DNA from: Collinsella aerofaciens
Lineage (GTDB): Bacteria > Actinomycetota > Coriobacteriia > Coriobacteriales > Coriobacteriaceae
Assembly (NCBI RefSeq): GCF_002736145.1
Contig: NZ_CP024160.1
Location: 1,116,001-1,180,000, forward strand
DNA: 64,000 bases
Reading direction: 5' to 3'
Shown in pieces: positions 7,092 to 14,996 of the stretch. Within the stretch, counting starts at the first letter, position 1, and the number at the start of each line of letters is the position of its first letter. Below the pieces are notes generated by a model. It saw only the letters and a program-made list of their open reading frames with translations. It made no database searches and was not told the DNA's origin. A program made the translations under genes and the position numbers.

Positions 7092-7604
7092 ATGAGTTCC
7101 GACAATCGCACTCCCCGGCTTCATTCCTTCCGCATCGCATGTGCGATAGCCTCTGCGACCCTTTGCGCCACCGCCATCGCACAAGTGGCGTTCTCCTTAA
7201 AGCCAGCAATCGAAGTGCTCGACAACCCTGTAATTGCAGACTCCCCCGCGTATCCAGCCCTTGCGATCTCGACATTGGTCCCTGCCGTCATCGGTATCGC
7301 TACGACCATCCTCAGCGCCGTTCTCGTGTGGACGATCAAGAGCGGAGACCCCTTCAAGAAAGGGTCTGCGACATGCTTGAAGGTGCTCGGCATTCTCTTC
7401 GTTGCTCAAGCTGCCACCAGCCTCTACGCCGGCTCACTCAAAACCTCCGTTTCGATGTTTGGCGGCGAGGGGGCCGTCGGCGCCCAAGAGATCGCTTCAT
7501 CATTCGATTGGACCTCTCTGGTTCTCGGCATCGTCCTGTTCATGCTTTCCCAGCTCTTCTTGTACGCCCGAGAGCTGTACCTCGACTCCGACGAGATTGC
7601 GTAA
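7092..7604 (+). CDS. Four-helix membrane protein paired with an XRE regulator (DUF2975-like)
   Basis: This 170-residue protein starts at an ATG with CGGAGG upstream. Four membrane helices are visible: roughly residues 13-33, 58-82, 95-113 and 140-163. It ends with a cytoplasmic LYLDSDEIA tail. Size, topology and the partner gene 9 bp downstream (a YozG-like XRE protein) fit DUF2975-type membrane proteins, which are commonly paired with such regulators. The function of that family is unknown. It is transcribed divergently from the bacteriocin-like gene and may sense membrane state or contribute to immunity; that role is speculative. Confidence 0.7.
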   Translation: MSSDNRTPRLHSFRIACAIASATLCATAIAQVAFSLKPAIEVLDNPVIADSPAYPALAISTLVPAVIGIATTILSAVLVWTIKSGDPFKKGSATCLKVLGILFVAQAATSLYAGSLKTSVSMFGGEGAVGAQEIASSFDWTSLVLGIVLFMLSQLFLYARELYLDSDEIA

Positions 7605-7613
7605 GGAAACGCC

Positions 7614-7865
7614 ATGCCCGTAATTGTTCGCCTCGACAAGATCATGGCCGAGCGAAAGATTTCCTCGAACGAACTTGCCGAAAGGATTGGAACCACGCCC
7701 GTGAACCTGTCCCGTATTAAAAAAGGGCATATTCGCGGCATTCGCTTCAACACACTCGAGCAGCTATGCCTCGCCCTTCGTTGCCAACCCGGAGACCTTC
7801 TCGAAGTCATGAGCGAAGAGGATGCCCGAAAGGAGTTCGGACTCGATTGGTCCGCCGAGGATTAG
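7614..7865 (+). CDS. XRE-family (Cro/CI-type) helix-turn-helix regulator
   Basis: This 83-residue protein is mostly one DNA-binding domain: residues 5-65 carry IMAERKISSNELAERIGTT and VNLSRIKKGHIRGIRF, the two helices of a Cro/CI fold. It then ends in an acidic tail. It matches the small YozG-like class that accompanies DUF2975 membrane proteins. The gene follows its membrane partner by 9 bp and probably autoregulates through the inverted repeat at 7036-7054. An integrase remnant starts at the base after its stop codon, so the 3' end sits at a recombination scar. Confidence 0.85.
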   Translation: MPVIVRLDKIMAERKISSNELAERIGTTPVNLSRIKKGHIRGIRFNTLEQLCLALRCQPGDLLEVMSEEDARKEFGLDWSAED

Positions 7866-8592
7866 AGGGCGGTCGTACTCGCCTTGCACACGGGGATGCG
7901 AATCGGCGAGGTCTGCGGCCTTCGGTGGTGCGATGTGGATTTCGAGACGGGTCTGATCTCGATCAGACACTCGGTGGCGTACGCGAAGGGAATGGGTTCG
8001 TTCATCAAGGACACCAAGACCCATGACGCCAGGGGTATCCCCATCGACCCGGTCGGCCTACTCCCCCTTCCTGAAGGAGACCCACGAGATCGACTGCGGA
8101 AAGCTGCGCTTGCGCGGCCTTACCGGGGCGGTCGAGATCGGGGACTGCTACATCCTGTCGGAGCCGGGCGCGACCTTCGCGACGACAAGCTATATCCGCA
8201 GGGCGTTCAAGACGTTCTCGGAGACCAACGGCCTCATGGGCACCAACGACGAGCTGATCACGTTCCACGGCCTTCGCCACACGTTCGCAACGCAGTGGAT
8301 CCGCCAAGGCGGCGACATCAAGGCGCTCCAATCGATCCTCGGCCACAAGGACGCCATGGCGACGCTCAACGTCTACGCCGACATCGAGCCCATCTCCAAA
8401 ATCCATAACATGCTGCGCGCCACGCCGTGCCTTTGGCGCGGGCACCTCGGGCCGAGGGTCGATCCGGGTCCCATGTTCCAACAGAGGATCCAGGAGTCCA
8501 TCGAGACGCTCCAGGCGTTCGGCTACGGCATCACCGAGCCGGACGACCGAAATATCGCCATACGCGACGTGAAGACGAACAGTTGGCTCTAG
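7866..8592 (+). pseudogene. Tyrosine recombinase (phage-type integrase) remnant
   Basis: The reading frame from 7866 (VVLALHTGMRIGEVCGLRW) carries the first catalytic Arg. A frameshift near 8045-8070 moves the rest to another frame, which carries HGLRHTFATQW (His-x-x-Arg), LQSILGHKD and the catalytic Tyr in TLNVYADI. The whole N-terminal core-binding domain is missing and no start codon is present; the fragment begins right after the XRE stop codon. It is a dead integrase, evidence that this region arrived on an integrative element or prophage. Confidence 0.9.
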
Positions 8593-8744
8593 CTCACCGA
8601 GTACGCGGCAGTGCTGGGCCCATCCCAACTGAGGTCACGGTGGTCCGATAGGGGCGCCGCCCGCGGCATGCGCCGCGGAGCGGTATCCCCTACCGAAGGG
8701 CGGGGATGCCCTCCGCTTCCAGTTCGGAATCAGCCGTCGGAGGC

Positions 8745-8807
8745 GTTCGGCTGACTGCGGGAACGGCCTGTCCGCTCAATGTGTTCGGCTGAGATCGGAA
8801 ATCAACC
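8745..8807 (+). repeat. 63-bp direct repeat, right copy
   Basis: It is identical to 1114-1176 except at two positions, in the same orientation. It lies about 150 bp past the integrase remnant, which makes it a plausible right boundary of the accessory block. Confidence 0.8.
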
Positions 8808-8918
8808 CAACACGAGCCGGACACGCGCCAGACGGCTCTTCCCCGTGCGGCCTTCCCCCTTACGCTCATGTTGCAGGCATGTAACGCCGCAGCGAGCGCG
8901 CCTTTTTTGCGCCAGACA

Positions 8919-8941
8919 GGTACAATGATGAACACTGTACC
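8919..8941 (+). promoter_or_regulatory. Promoter-like TACAAT within an inverted repeat
   Basis: GGTACA and TGTACC form a 6-bp inverted repeat with an 11-bp spacer, and TACAAT inside it could be a -10 box for the ACT gene at 8989. No convincing -35 box is seen. Confidence 0.35.
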
Positions 8942-8988
8942 GTAGCGGAGCGCCCCGCGCGCGCCGCAACCACGCGAAAGGGTTTCCC

Positions 8989-9276
8989 ATGGCCGAGATC
9001 TCGTCCTCCCGTATCGTCATCACCGTCCTTGGCAAGAACCGCCCCGGCATCGTCGCCGGCGTCACCCGTGTCCTAGGCGAGGCCAACGTCGACATCCGCG
9101 ACATCACGCAGTCCATTATCGAGGACATCTTCACCATGACCATGCTGGCCGATACCGCCGAGTCCAAGCTCGACTTCGCCGAGCTGCAGAAGGCCCTGGC
9201 CGAGGCCGGCGAGCTTTCGGGCGTCAACGTGTCCATCCAGCGCGAGGACGTCTTTAACTTTATGTACCGCCTGTAG
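8989..9276 (+). CDS. ACT-domain protein (UPF0237 family)
   Basis: This 95-residue protein is a single ACT fold. The start SSRIVITVLGKNRPGIVAGV is the ligand-binding beta-alpha turn, followed by LGEANVDIRDITQSI and a second repeat half ending DVFNFMYRL. Stand-alone ACT proteins of this family are thought to bind amino acids and regulate partners. In many genomes the gene is followed by a DUF711-family gene, but here citrate synthase follows after 75 bp, so the usual partner is not adjacent. The ligand is unknown. Confidence 0.9.
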   Translation: MAEISSSRIVITVLGKNRPGIVAGVTRVLGEANVDIRDITQSIIEDIFTMTMLADTAESKLDFAELQKALAEAGELSGVNVSIQREDVFNFMYRL

Positions 9277-9351
9277 CGAACAGGCCGCTGGGGATAGCCT
9301 GACGCGCGTATGCCCGCAAGCCACCCCGATGCGGCCCGGAGAGGAGCGCGC

Positions 9352-10770
9352 ATGGCCTACGACGCCAAGAAAATCTATTACCGCTTCGATGACCACTTGA
9401 GCCGCCTGGTTCTGGATTACGAAGCAAGCCGCCAGATTTCGTCTGAGAGCGAAAGTCTCTACCACGGCCTGCCGACCGACCCTTATGACGAGGGCCTGTT
9501 TGTCGAGCACAATGTCAAGCGCGGCCTGCGCAATGCCGACGGCTCGGGCGTGGTCGCGGGCCTCACTCGTATCTCGGATGTGCACGGCTACAACAAGGTC
9601 GACGGAAAGGTCGTGCCCGATCAGGGCAAGCTCACGCTTCGCGGCTACAGCATCGAGGATCTGGTCAACAATGCCCAGGCCGAGAATCGCTACGGCTACG
9701 AGGAAGTCGCCTATCTGCTTATCACGGGTTCGCTGCCCAACAAGGAAGAGCTCGACGGCTTTTGCGAGCGCCTGGGCGCCTTTAGACATCTGAGTGACGA
9801 GTACGTTAAAGAGTTCCCTATGACCACGGTGTCGTCGAGCATCATGAACGTGCTCCAGCGCGCCGTACTGCTGCTCTACGCCTTCGATGCCGAACCAGAC
9901 GTGATCACGCCCGAGCACGAAATCGACGTCGCCATTTCCATGCTCGCACGTCTCCCGCGCATCGCCGCCTTCGCACACATGGCCTCGGTCGCCAAGCTTC
10001 GCGGCTCCGAGGTTCACGTGCCGCACCCCACGCCCGGTCTCTCCACCGCCGAGACCATCCTACAGGTCCTGCGCGGCGGCATGGCGTTCACCCGCGATGA
10101 GGCGATGCTGCTCGACGTTATGCTCATGCTGCATGCCGAGCACGGCGGCGGCAACAACTCCACGTTTGCCTGCCGCGTGCTGTCCTCCTCGGCCACCGAC
10201 CCGTATTCCGCTTATGCCGCGGCCATCGGCTCGCTCAAGGGCCCGCGCCACGGCGGTGCCAATGCCAAGGTCGTGTCTATGCACGAGGACATCCGCGCGC
10301 ATGTCTCCAACTGGGAGGACGAGGACGAGGTCGCAGCCTACCTGGGCAAGATCCTCGACAAGCAGGCCTTCGACGGCACGGGTCTCATCTACGGCATGGG
10401 CCACGCCGTCTACACGCTGAGCGACCCGCGCGCCGAGGTGTGCCGCCGTTACGCGCGCACACTTGCCGCCAAGAAGGACCTGGGCGATGAATTCGCACTC
10501 ATCGAGCGCATCGAGCGCCTGGCACCGCAGGTGATGCGCGACCACGGCATGACCAAGCCCATCTGCGCCAACATCGACCTGTACACGGGCTTTATCTACA
10601 AGATGCTCGGCGTGCCCGAGACGCTCTTTACGCCGCTGTTCGCCGTCGCCCGCATGGCCGGCTGGTCGGCACACCGCATGGAAGAGCTCTTCTGCGCGCA
10701 TCGCATCATCCGCCCGGCATACCGTCCGGTGATCGAGCCGCTGGAGTACAAACCGCTCGCCGACCGCTAG
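9352..10770 (+). CDS. gltA: Citrate synthase
   Basis: It condenses acetyl-CoA with oxaloacetate to citrate, feeding 2-oxoglutarate and glutamate synthesis. I chose the ATG at 9352 because GGAGAGGAG precedes it; an upstream in-frame ATG at 9310 lacks a site. The 472-residue product shows the catalytic residues: His in HAEHGGGNNSTF (about 261-264), His in YGMGHAVYT (about 352) and Asp in NIDLYTGF (about 409). It also has the substrate region LKGPRHGGAN. It ends with a strong terminator. The length is slightly above typical because of an extended N-terminus. Confidence 0.95.
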   Translation: MAYDAKKIYYRFDDHLSRLVLDYEASRQISSESESLYHGLPTDPYDEGLFVEHNVKRGLRNADGSGVVAGLTRISDVHGYNKVDGKVVPDQGKLTLRGYSIEDLVNNAQAENRYGYEEVAYLLITGSLPNKEELDGFCERLGAFRHLSDEYVKEFPMTTVSSSIMNVLQRAVLLLYAFDAEPDVITPEHEIDVAISMLARLPRIAAFAHMASVAKLRGSEVHVPHPTPGLSTAETILQVLRGGMAFTRDEAMLLDVMLMLHAEHGGGNNSTFACRVLSSSATDPYSAYAAAIGSLKGPRHGGANAKVVSMHEDIRAHVSNWEDEDEVAAYLGKILDKQAFDGTGLIYGMGHAVYTLSDPRAEVCRRYARTLAAKKDLGDEFALIERIERLAPQVMRDHGMTKPICANIDLYTGFIYKMLGVPETLFTPLFAVARMAGWSAHRMEELFCAHRIIRPAYRPVIEPLEYKPLADR

Positions 10771-10792
10771 GACGCGAACCGTTATAGAACTC

Positions 10793-10832
10793 AAGCGTGG
10801 CCAGGGCATCGCCGCCCTCGGCCACGCTTTTT
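10793..10832 (+). terminator. Intrinsic terminator after citrate synthase
   Basis: The stem AAGCGTGGCC/GGCCACGCTT (10793-10802 with 10820-10829) is followed by a short T-run (TTTTTAT). It lies 22 bp past the stop codon. Confidence 0.85.
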
Positions 10833-10857
10833 ATGCCAGCAGAAAGGGCTGCATCAA

Positions 10858-11700
10858 ATGATTGTGTTTTCCGATATGGACGGAACGCTGCTGACGAGCG
10901 ATAAGCAAATGAGCGATGCCACCTGGTCGATGCTCGACGAACTCGCTCGACGCGGAATTGAATTTGTGCCCTGCACGGGACGTCCGCTGTCGGGCATCTT
11001 TGAGCCCATCCTCGCCCATCCCGCCGTGCACTATGCCGTCTGCGCCAATGGCGCCAGCGTCTGGCAGCTCGACGACGATGTGTCCAACGATGCCTCGCGC
11101 GCCACGCGCATTTTGAGTCGTCCGCTCGATCGCGGCATTGCCCATCGCGTCCGTCGCATCGCCGCCGGCCACGATGTGACCTTCGATATCTTCGCGGATG
11201 GGCAGTGCTTCCTCCCCCGCTCGCTCTACACGCGCCTGGACGAATTCTGCGGCGGCGACCCCCACATCGCGGCTTCGCTCAAGCGCACACGAACACCGAT
11301 CGACATGGATATCGACAGCAAGATCGACGGGGTCGAGACGCTCGAACGCATCGCCATGTACTGGCACGACCCGGCCGATCGCGACGCCATCGCGGCTGAG
11401 CTCGACACGCTCGGAGGCATTGAGGTCACGCGTTCTTATGCCATGAATATCGAGGTCATGGGTGAGGGTGCCACCAAGGGAACGGCCCTCACGTGGCTAT
11501 GCGAGCACCTGGGCGAGCGTCTCGCCGACGCTTGGGCGTTCGGCGACAACATCAACGACATCCCCATGCTGCAGGCAGCGGGCCACGGCATGGCCATGAT
11601 CAGCGCCGAGCCCGAGGACCGCGACGCCGCCGACGCCGTCACCGAATACGACAACGACCACGACGGCGTCGCCCGCACCATCATGGCCGCCCTCGCCTAG
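10858..11700 (+). CDS. Cof-type HAD-superfamily phosphatase
   Basis: This 280-residue phosphatase belongs to HAD subclass IIB. The nucleophile motif is FSDMDGTLLTS (Asp6 and Asp8), motif II is PCTGRPLSG, and the C-terminal motif IV is AFGDNINDIPML, with a Lys in ATKGTALTWL between them. A cap domain lies between residues 80 and 190. Family members dephosphorylate small sugar phosphates or cofactors; the substrate cannot be read from sequence. It is convergent with a second Cof-type gene at 11819-12613, and a 46-bp repeat lies between them. Confidence 0.92.
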   Translation: MIVFSDMDGTLLTSDKQMSDATWSMLDELARRGIEFVPCTGRPLSGIFEPILAHPAVHYAVCANGASVWQLDDDVSNDASRATRILSRPLDRGIAHRVRRIAAGHDVTFDIFADGQCFLPRSLYTRLDEFCGGDPHIAASLKRTRTPIDMDIDSKIDGVETLERIAMYWHDPADRDAIAAELDTLGGIEVTRSYAMNIEVMGEGATKGTALTWLCEHLGERLADAWAFGDNINDIPMLQAAGHGMAMISAEPEDRDAADAVTEYDNDHDGVARTIMAALA

Positions 11701-11709
11701 TCATGGGTC

Positions 11710-11755
11710 AGTCATTGGGGACGTTCTTAAACGACTAGTCACTGGGGACACTCTT
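11710..11755 (+). repeat. 46-bp intergenic repeat, copy 1
   Basis: It begins AGTCATTGGGGACGTTCTTA and contains ACGACTAGTC flanked by two GGGGAC boxes. An inverted copy at 12776-12821 matches at 43 of 46 positions. The pair brackets the minus-strand HAD gene. Confidence 0.75.
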
Positions 11756-11818
11756 CGCAAAAAGCTGCAAGGACTGTCCCCCACTGTCGGCAGAAAAGGA
11801 ACGTCCCCATCTGCCGGA

Positions 11819-12613
11819 TTAGGAGAGACTCTCCAGCACGCGACGGAGCTCCTGCTGGACGGCGTGGTCGCGGTTACAACCCACCACGCGATCGGCCACC
11901 GCCTTGAGCGCGGGGCGCGCGTTTTCCATCGCGCAGCCCGTGCCGACGAAGCGAATGATCTCGTAGTCGTTCATCGAGTCGCCAAACGCCATGACCTCGT
12001 CGCGTCCAATGCCGTAATGCTCCGCGAGCTGCGCGATACCCGAGGCCTTCGACACACCAGGCTGCATGGCATCGATCCACGCGTTGCCCGAAGGCGCAAA
12101 AGTAAAGAGCTGACCAAGTTCGCGCTGTAGCACGTACGCACTGTCCATAACCGCACTGTCGTCGCAAAAGATACTCGCTTTGATGATATTTACGCTGGGA
12201 TCGGGCAGCTCCCAAATGCGCTCGGCATTGGGAAGGTCCTTATCGACCTCGCGCACGAACTTGCACTCATCATCGAGCAAAAAGGACTTGGTTCGGTCAA
12301 AGAGCGCAAGATGCAGATTGGGAAACGTCGCGACGGCCTGGGCGAGCTTTCGAATCGCCAGGTGCGAATACACCTCGCGGTCTACCATTTTGCCGTCGGC
12401 AAAGACCTGGGCACCGTTAGCTGCGACAAAGTCCATCTTGTCGCGAACGGGCGCAAAGAACTCGCACAGGCGATCGTAGCGGCGACCTGACGATGCGGCA
12501 AAATGCACGCCATGCTCGCGTAGTGCCAGAATCAGTTCGTAGGTCTCAGGCGGCACCTGGCCATTTTCGTCAAGCAGCGTGCCGTCCATATCGGATGCAA
12601 TCAGTTTAAACAT
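11819..12613 (-). CDS. Cof-type HAD-superfamily phosphatase
   Basis: This 264-residue member of HAD subclass IIB has SDMDGTLLDENG at its start (Asp8 nucleophile, Asp10), ASSGRRYDRL as motif II, Lys in VSKASGIAQL and AFGDSMNDYEII as the final Mg2+ site. It is a distant paralogue of the gene at 10858-11700, to which it is convergent. Its ribosome site (AAGGGAG) lies inside the 3' arm of a 26-bp hairpin directly upstream (12618-12679), so translation may be structurally regulated. The substrate is unknown. Confidence 0.92.
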   Translation of the reverse strand: MFKLIASDMDGTLLDENGQVPPETYELILALREHGVHFAASSGRRYDRLCEFFAPVRDKMDFVAANGAQVFADGKMVDREVYSHLAIRKLAQAVATFPNLHLALFDRTKSFLLDDECKFVREVDKDLPNAERIWELPDPSVNIIKASIFCDDSAVMDSAYVLQRELGQLFTFAPSGNAWIDAMQPGVSKASGIAQLAEHYGIGRDEVMAFGDSMNDYEIIRFVGTGCAMENARPALKAVADRVVGCNRDHAVQQELRRVLESLS

Positions 12614-12617
12614 AGAA

Positions 12618-12679
12618 AAGCTCCCTTCGGGCTTGTTGGAATCGAACGCGTATCCGATTCCAACGTACCCAAAGGGAGC
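12618..12679 (-). promoter_or_regulatory. Leader hairpin that buries the ribosome site, possible attenuator
   Basis: On the minus strand the arm starting AGCTCCCTTTGGG pairs with CCCGAAGGGAGCT through a 26-bp stem with two mismatches and two G-U pairs, around a loop of about 10 nt. The 3' arm contains the Shine-Dalgarno AAGGGAG of the gene starting at 12613, and the stem is followed by TTTTCTATG. It could block translation or terminate transcription before the start codon. Confidence 0.6.
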
Positions 12680-12775
12680 TCAAATAAGACTCCGCGGGCG
12701 TAAACGTTACAAGGACCTGGCAAATAGCTCACACATGCCAGAGGTCCTACGGTCGCGGCGTCAGGCAGCCCGCCA

Positions 12776-12821
12776 AAGAGTGTCCCCGATGACTAGTCGT
12801 TTAAGAACGTCCCCGATGACT
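12776..12821 (-). repeat. 46-bp intergenic repeat, copy 2 (inverted)
   Basis: On the minus strand it reads AGTCATCGGGGACGTTCTTA onward and matches copy 1 at 43 of 46 positions. Its ACTAGTC end overlaps the last bases of the adenine deaminase gene and contributes part of the TAG stop codon. Confidence 0.75.
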
Positions 12822-14640
12822 AGTCGGCGTAGGTGAAGGTTGTGACGTCGAACATGCCCTCGGGGCGGATGCGGAGCGTCGGGATGACCGGCAGGGGCAG
12901 GAAAATGATGCCCATGATGGGGTCGAGCGGCGGCTCAATACCCATGGCGCGCGCCTTGACCATAAAGTCATCGTGCTGCGCGGCAACGTCCTCGGCCGTA
13001 CCCTCGCTCATAAGGCCACCGAGCGCCAGCGGAATGCGCGCCACGACCTCGCCGTTGCGCACCAGCACGTGACCGCCCTGGCCCACGGCCTCGACAGCAG
13101 CCATCATATCGGCGGCGTTGTCGCCCACCACGCACACGTTGTGCGAGTCATGGCCGATCGTGGAGGCGATAGCGCCGCCCGTGATGGTAAAGCCGCGCAC
13201 CCAGCCGCGACCGATGTGCTTGCCAACAAGACCCAGGCCCGCAGGACCATCGCCGTCGGCGCCCTCGGCCTGCAGTGACACGCCGCGGCCGTGGCGCTCA
13301 ATCAGCATAATGCGGCGCAGGCCCTCGGCGTTCTCGGGGCGAGCCATACCCGTGATGGCCTTACCCGGCACCACGTCGATCACGGCCTCGCCCGGCTTAA
13401 AGGCATAGTCGAACACGTCGAGCGAAAGCTTCGGCAGCTTAACGGAAGCACGCAGCTCATCGGCAAGGGCCGCAACCTCGGCCATCTCGGGTGCAATCTC
13501 GCCCACAAAGGTGCCGTCCTGCGCCACCAGGGCACCGGCGGCATATACGCGATGCGGAGCCGTGGCAAACGTCAGGTCGTTGAGTACCAGCAGGTCGGCA
13601 CGCTTGCCCGGGGCGATGGCGCCACGCAGCTCGTGCGGGTCGCGGCAGCCGTGATCCAGGCCAAACGCCTCGGCCGTGGAGAGGGACGCCATAGAGATAG
13701 CGACCACGGGGTCGATACCGGCCTCGATAGCCACGCGGCAGGCATTGTCGATCATACCGGTCGAAAGCGCATCGGAGGGAGCGCGGTCGTCGGTCGCAAA
13801 GCAGCAGCGGCGGGCACGGGAAGGATTCTCCAACAGCATCGGAGACAGGTTGGCCAGGTCGTGACTGCACGTGCCCTCACGCAGCATCACATACATGCCG
13901 CGGGACAGCTTGTCGAGTGCCTCCTCGGGAATCGTCGACTCGTGGTCGGCGATAATGCCCGCTGCGGCATAGGCGTTGAGGTCCTTACCGGCAACGAGCG
14001 GCGCGTGGCCGTCAACCTGCTTGGACGGCGTCTGGTTGGCAGCATCGATGCGAGCACAGGTCTCGGGGTCGGCCATAAAGACGCCCGGCAGGTTCATCAT
14101 TTCGCCCAGACCAAAGACATCGCCTGGATGCTCGGCAAAAAACGCCTGCATATCGGCAGCCGAAATAACGGCACCGGCCTGCTCGTCGGGCAGCGCGGGC
14201 ACGCACGAAGGCATCATGTACTTGATGGAGATGGGTGCGCGGCGGCCGTCCTCGATCATAAAGCGCAAGCCGTCGAGACCGGCAACATTGGCAATCTCGT
14301 GGCTGTCGGCAATGGCGGTGGTAGTACCGCGCGTCGCGGCCATGCGAGCATACTCGGCGGGACGGATGTTCGAAGACTCGATATGCAGATGCCCGTCAAT
14401 AAAACCGGGAGCGAGATAGCGACCCTGGCAGTCGATGACCTCAATTGCCTCGTAGGTGCCAGCGGCATCGTCGCGACCATCGTAGAGCACGCCGACGATC
14501 ACACCGTCCTTGACGGCAACGCTACCGGGCGCCACACGCTGGCCATACACGTCGACGATCTGCGCATTGGTAAACAGCGTGTCGACGGGCACGCGGCCCT
14601 CGGCGGCCTCGATCACAGTCCTCATGACCTCAACGGACAT
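12820..14640 (-). CDS. ade: Adenine deaminase
   Basis: It converts adenine to hypoxanthine and ammonia in purine salvage. The ATG at 14640 is chosen because AAGGAG precedes it; the frame extends upstream without a site. The 606-residue product has the amidohydrolase metal motif DGHLHIESS (about residue 93 on), ADSHEIANV, HESTIP, CFATDDRAPSD and ISMASLSTAEAFGL. It ends with the adenine-deaminase-specific domain (ITGGAIASTIGHDSHN, GGLMSEG). Length fits the family (about 580-610). It joins the purine theme of the region at 33-58 kb but is not linked to it. Confidence 0.95.
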   Translation of the reverse strand: MSVEVMRTVIEAAEGRVPVDTLFTNAQIVDVYGQRVAPGSVAVKDGVIVGVLYDGRDDAAGTYEAIEVIDCQGRYLAPGFIDGHLHIESSNIRPAEYARMAATRGTTTAIADSHEIANVAGLDGLRFMIEDGRRAPISIKYMMPSCVPALPDEQAGAVISAADMQAFFAEHPGDVFGLGEMMNLPGVFMADPETCARIDAANQTPSKQVDGHAPLVAGKDLNAYAAAGIIADHESTIPEEALDKLSRGMYVMLREGTCSHDLANLSPMLLENPSRARRCCFATDDRAPSDALSTGMIDNACRVAIEAGIDPVVAISMASLSTAEAFGLDHGCRDPHELRGAIAPGKRADLLVLNDLTFATAPHRVYAAGALVAQDGTFVGEIAPEMAEVAALADELRASVKLPKLSLDVFDYAFKPGEAVIDVVPGKAITGMARPENAEGLRRIMLIERHGRGVSLQAEGADGDGPAGLGLVGKHIGRGWVRGFTITGGAIASTIGHDSHNVCVVGDNAADMMAAVEAVGQGGHVLVRNGEVVARIPLALGGLMSEGTAEDVAAQHDDFMVKARAMGIEPPLDPIMGIIFLPLPVIPTLRIRPEGMFDVTTFTYAD

Positions 14641-14783
14641 ACATACTCCTTTAACCGTAGAAAACAGCCGCGGAGCGGACAGACCTTCACCGCAGCAAGC
14701 CAATAGCCATTGTATGCCCAAACGATGGGTCGGGAATACACCCCCCTCCGCTTAACGGCACACGCCACCCCGCGCAATGAGAA

Positions 14784-14830
14784 GGAGTGTCCCCCTACGA
14801 CTACTCATTTATGTCTGTCCCCAATGAGTA
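14784..14830. repeat. Degenerate copy of the GTCCCC repeat
   Basis: AAGGAGTGTCCCCCTACGAC, then ACTCATTTATG and TGTCCCCAATGA, follow the same order of blocks as the 46-bp repeats at 11710 and 12776 but with many changes. It is probably an older copy. Confidence 0.45.
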
Positions 14831-14856
14831 CCCCGATGTTCTGGCAACGACAGCGA

Positions 14857-14955
14857 AAACCCGCCAGAGCGAGCAAGGTGCCTTGAAACGAGGCGGCATT
14901 GATCTTTTGATCATGCCGCCGAAGTTGAAAGGCAGATTGCCGCTCTGGCGGGTTT
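14857..14955. other. 99-nt branched RNA-like structure downstream of tyrS
   Basis: AAACCCGCCAGAGCG (14857-14871) pairs perfectly with CGCTCTGGCGGGTTT (14941-14955). The enclosed segment forms at least two more stems: CAAGG/CCTTG and a long GGCGGCAT...ATGCCGCC hairpin near 14892-14920. On the minus strand the outer stem is followed by TTTTCGC, so it could act as an unusual tyrS terminator. A small structured RNA is the other option. Confidence 0.55.
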
Positions 14956-14968
14956 GCAGCGTCAACCG

Positions 14969-14996
14969 GTTACGCGGTTTGGTAAAACCGCGTAAC
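14969..14996. repeat. Hairpin touching the tyrS stop codon
   Basis: GTTACGCGGTTT (14969-14980) pairs with AAACCGCGTAAC (14985-14996), a perfect 12-bp stem with a 4-nt loop. It lies at the 3' end of tyrS without a T-run and probably protects the transcript end or works with the structure at 14857-14955. Confidence 0.55.

Larger units (their letters stand above)
8593..8988. other. Intergenic region with 63-bp repeat and promoter-like palindrome
   Basis: No supported gene. It contains the right copy of the 63-bp direct repeat (8745-8807), a small GC-rich palindromic patch near 8655-8680 (CGCCGCCCGCGGCATGCGCC), and the upstream region of the ACT gene with an inverted repeat at 8919-8941. Confidence 0.65.

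Noticed and set aside
7139-7720. Arg/His-rich frame overlapping the DUF2975-like gene
   Set aside because: A shifted-frame shadow of the membrane protein and XRE genes, which have proper starts and recognisable features.
12641-12662. T-arm-like sequence suggesting a tRNA near 12650
   Set aside because: GTTCGATTCC occurs inside a simple long hairpin. No acceptor, D or anticodon arms can be drawn around it.
14857-14955. tRNA or known riboswitch after tyrS
   Set aside because: The branched fold lacks tRNA arm lengths and conserved bases, and it lies downstream rather than upstream of a gene. I left it as an unassigned structure.
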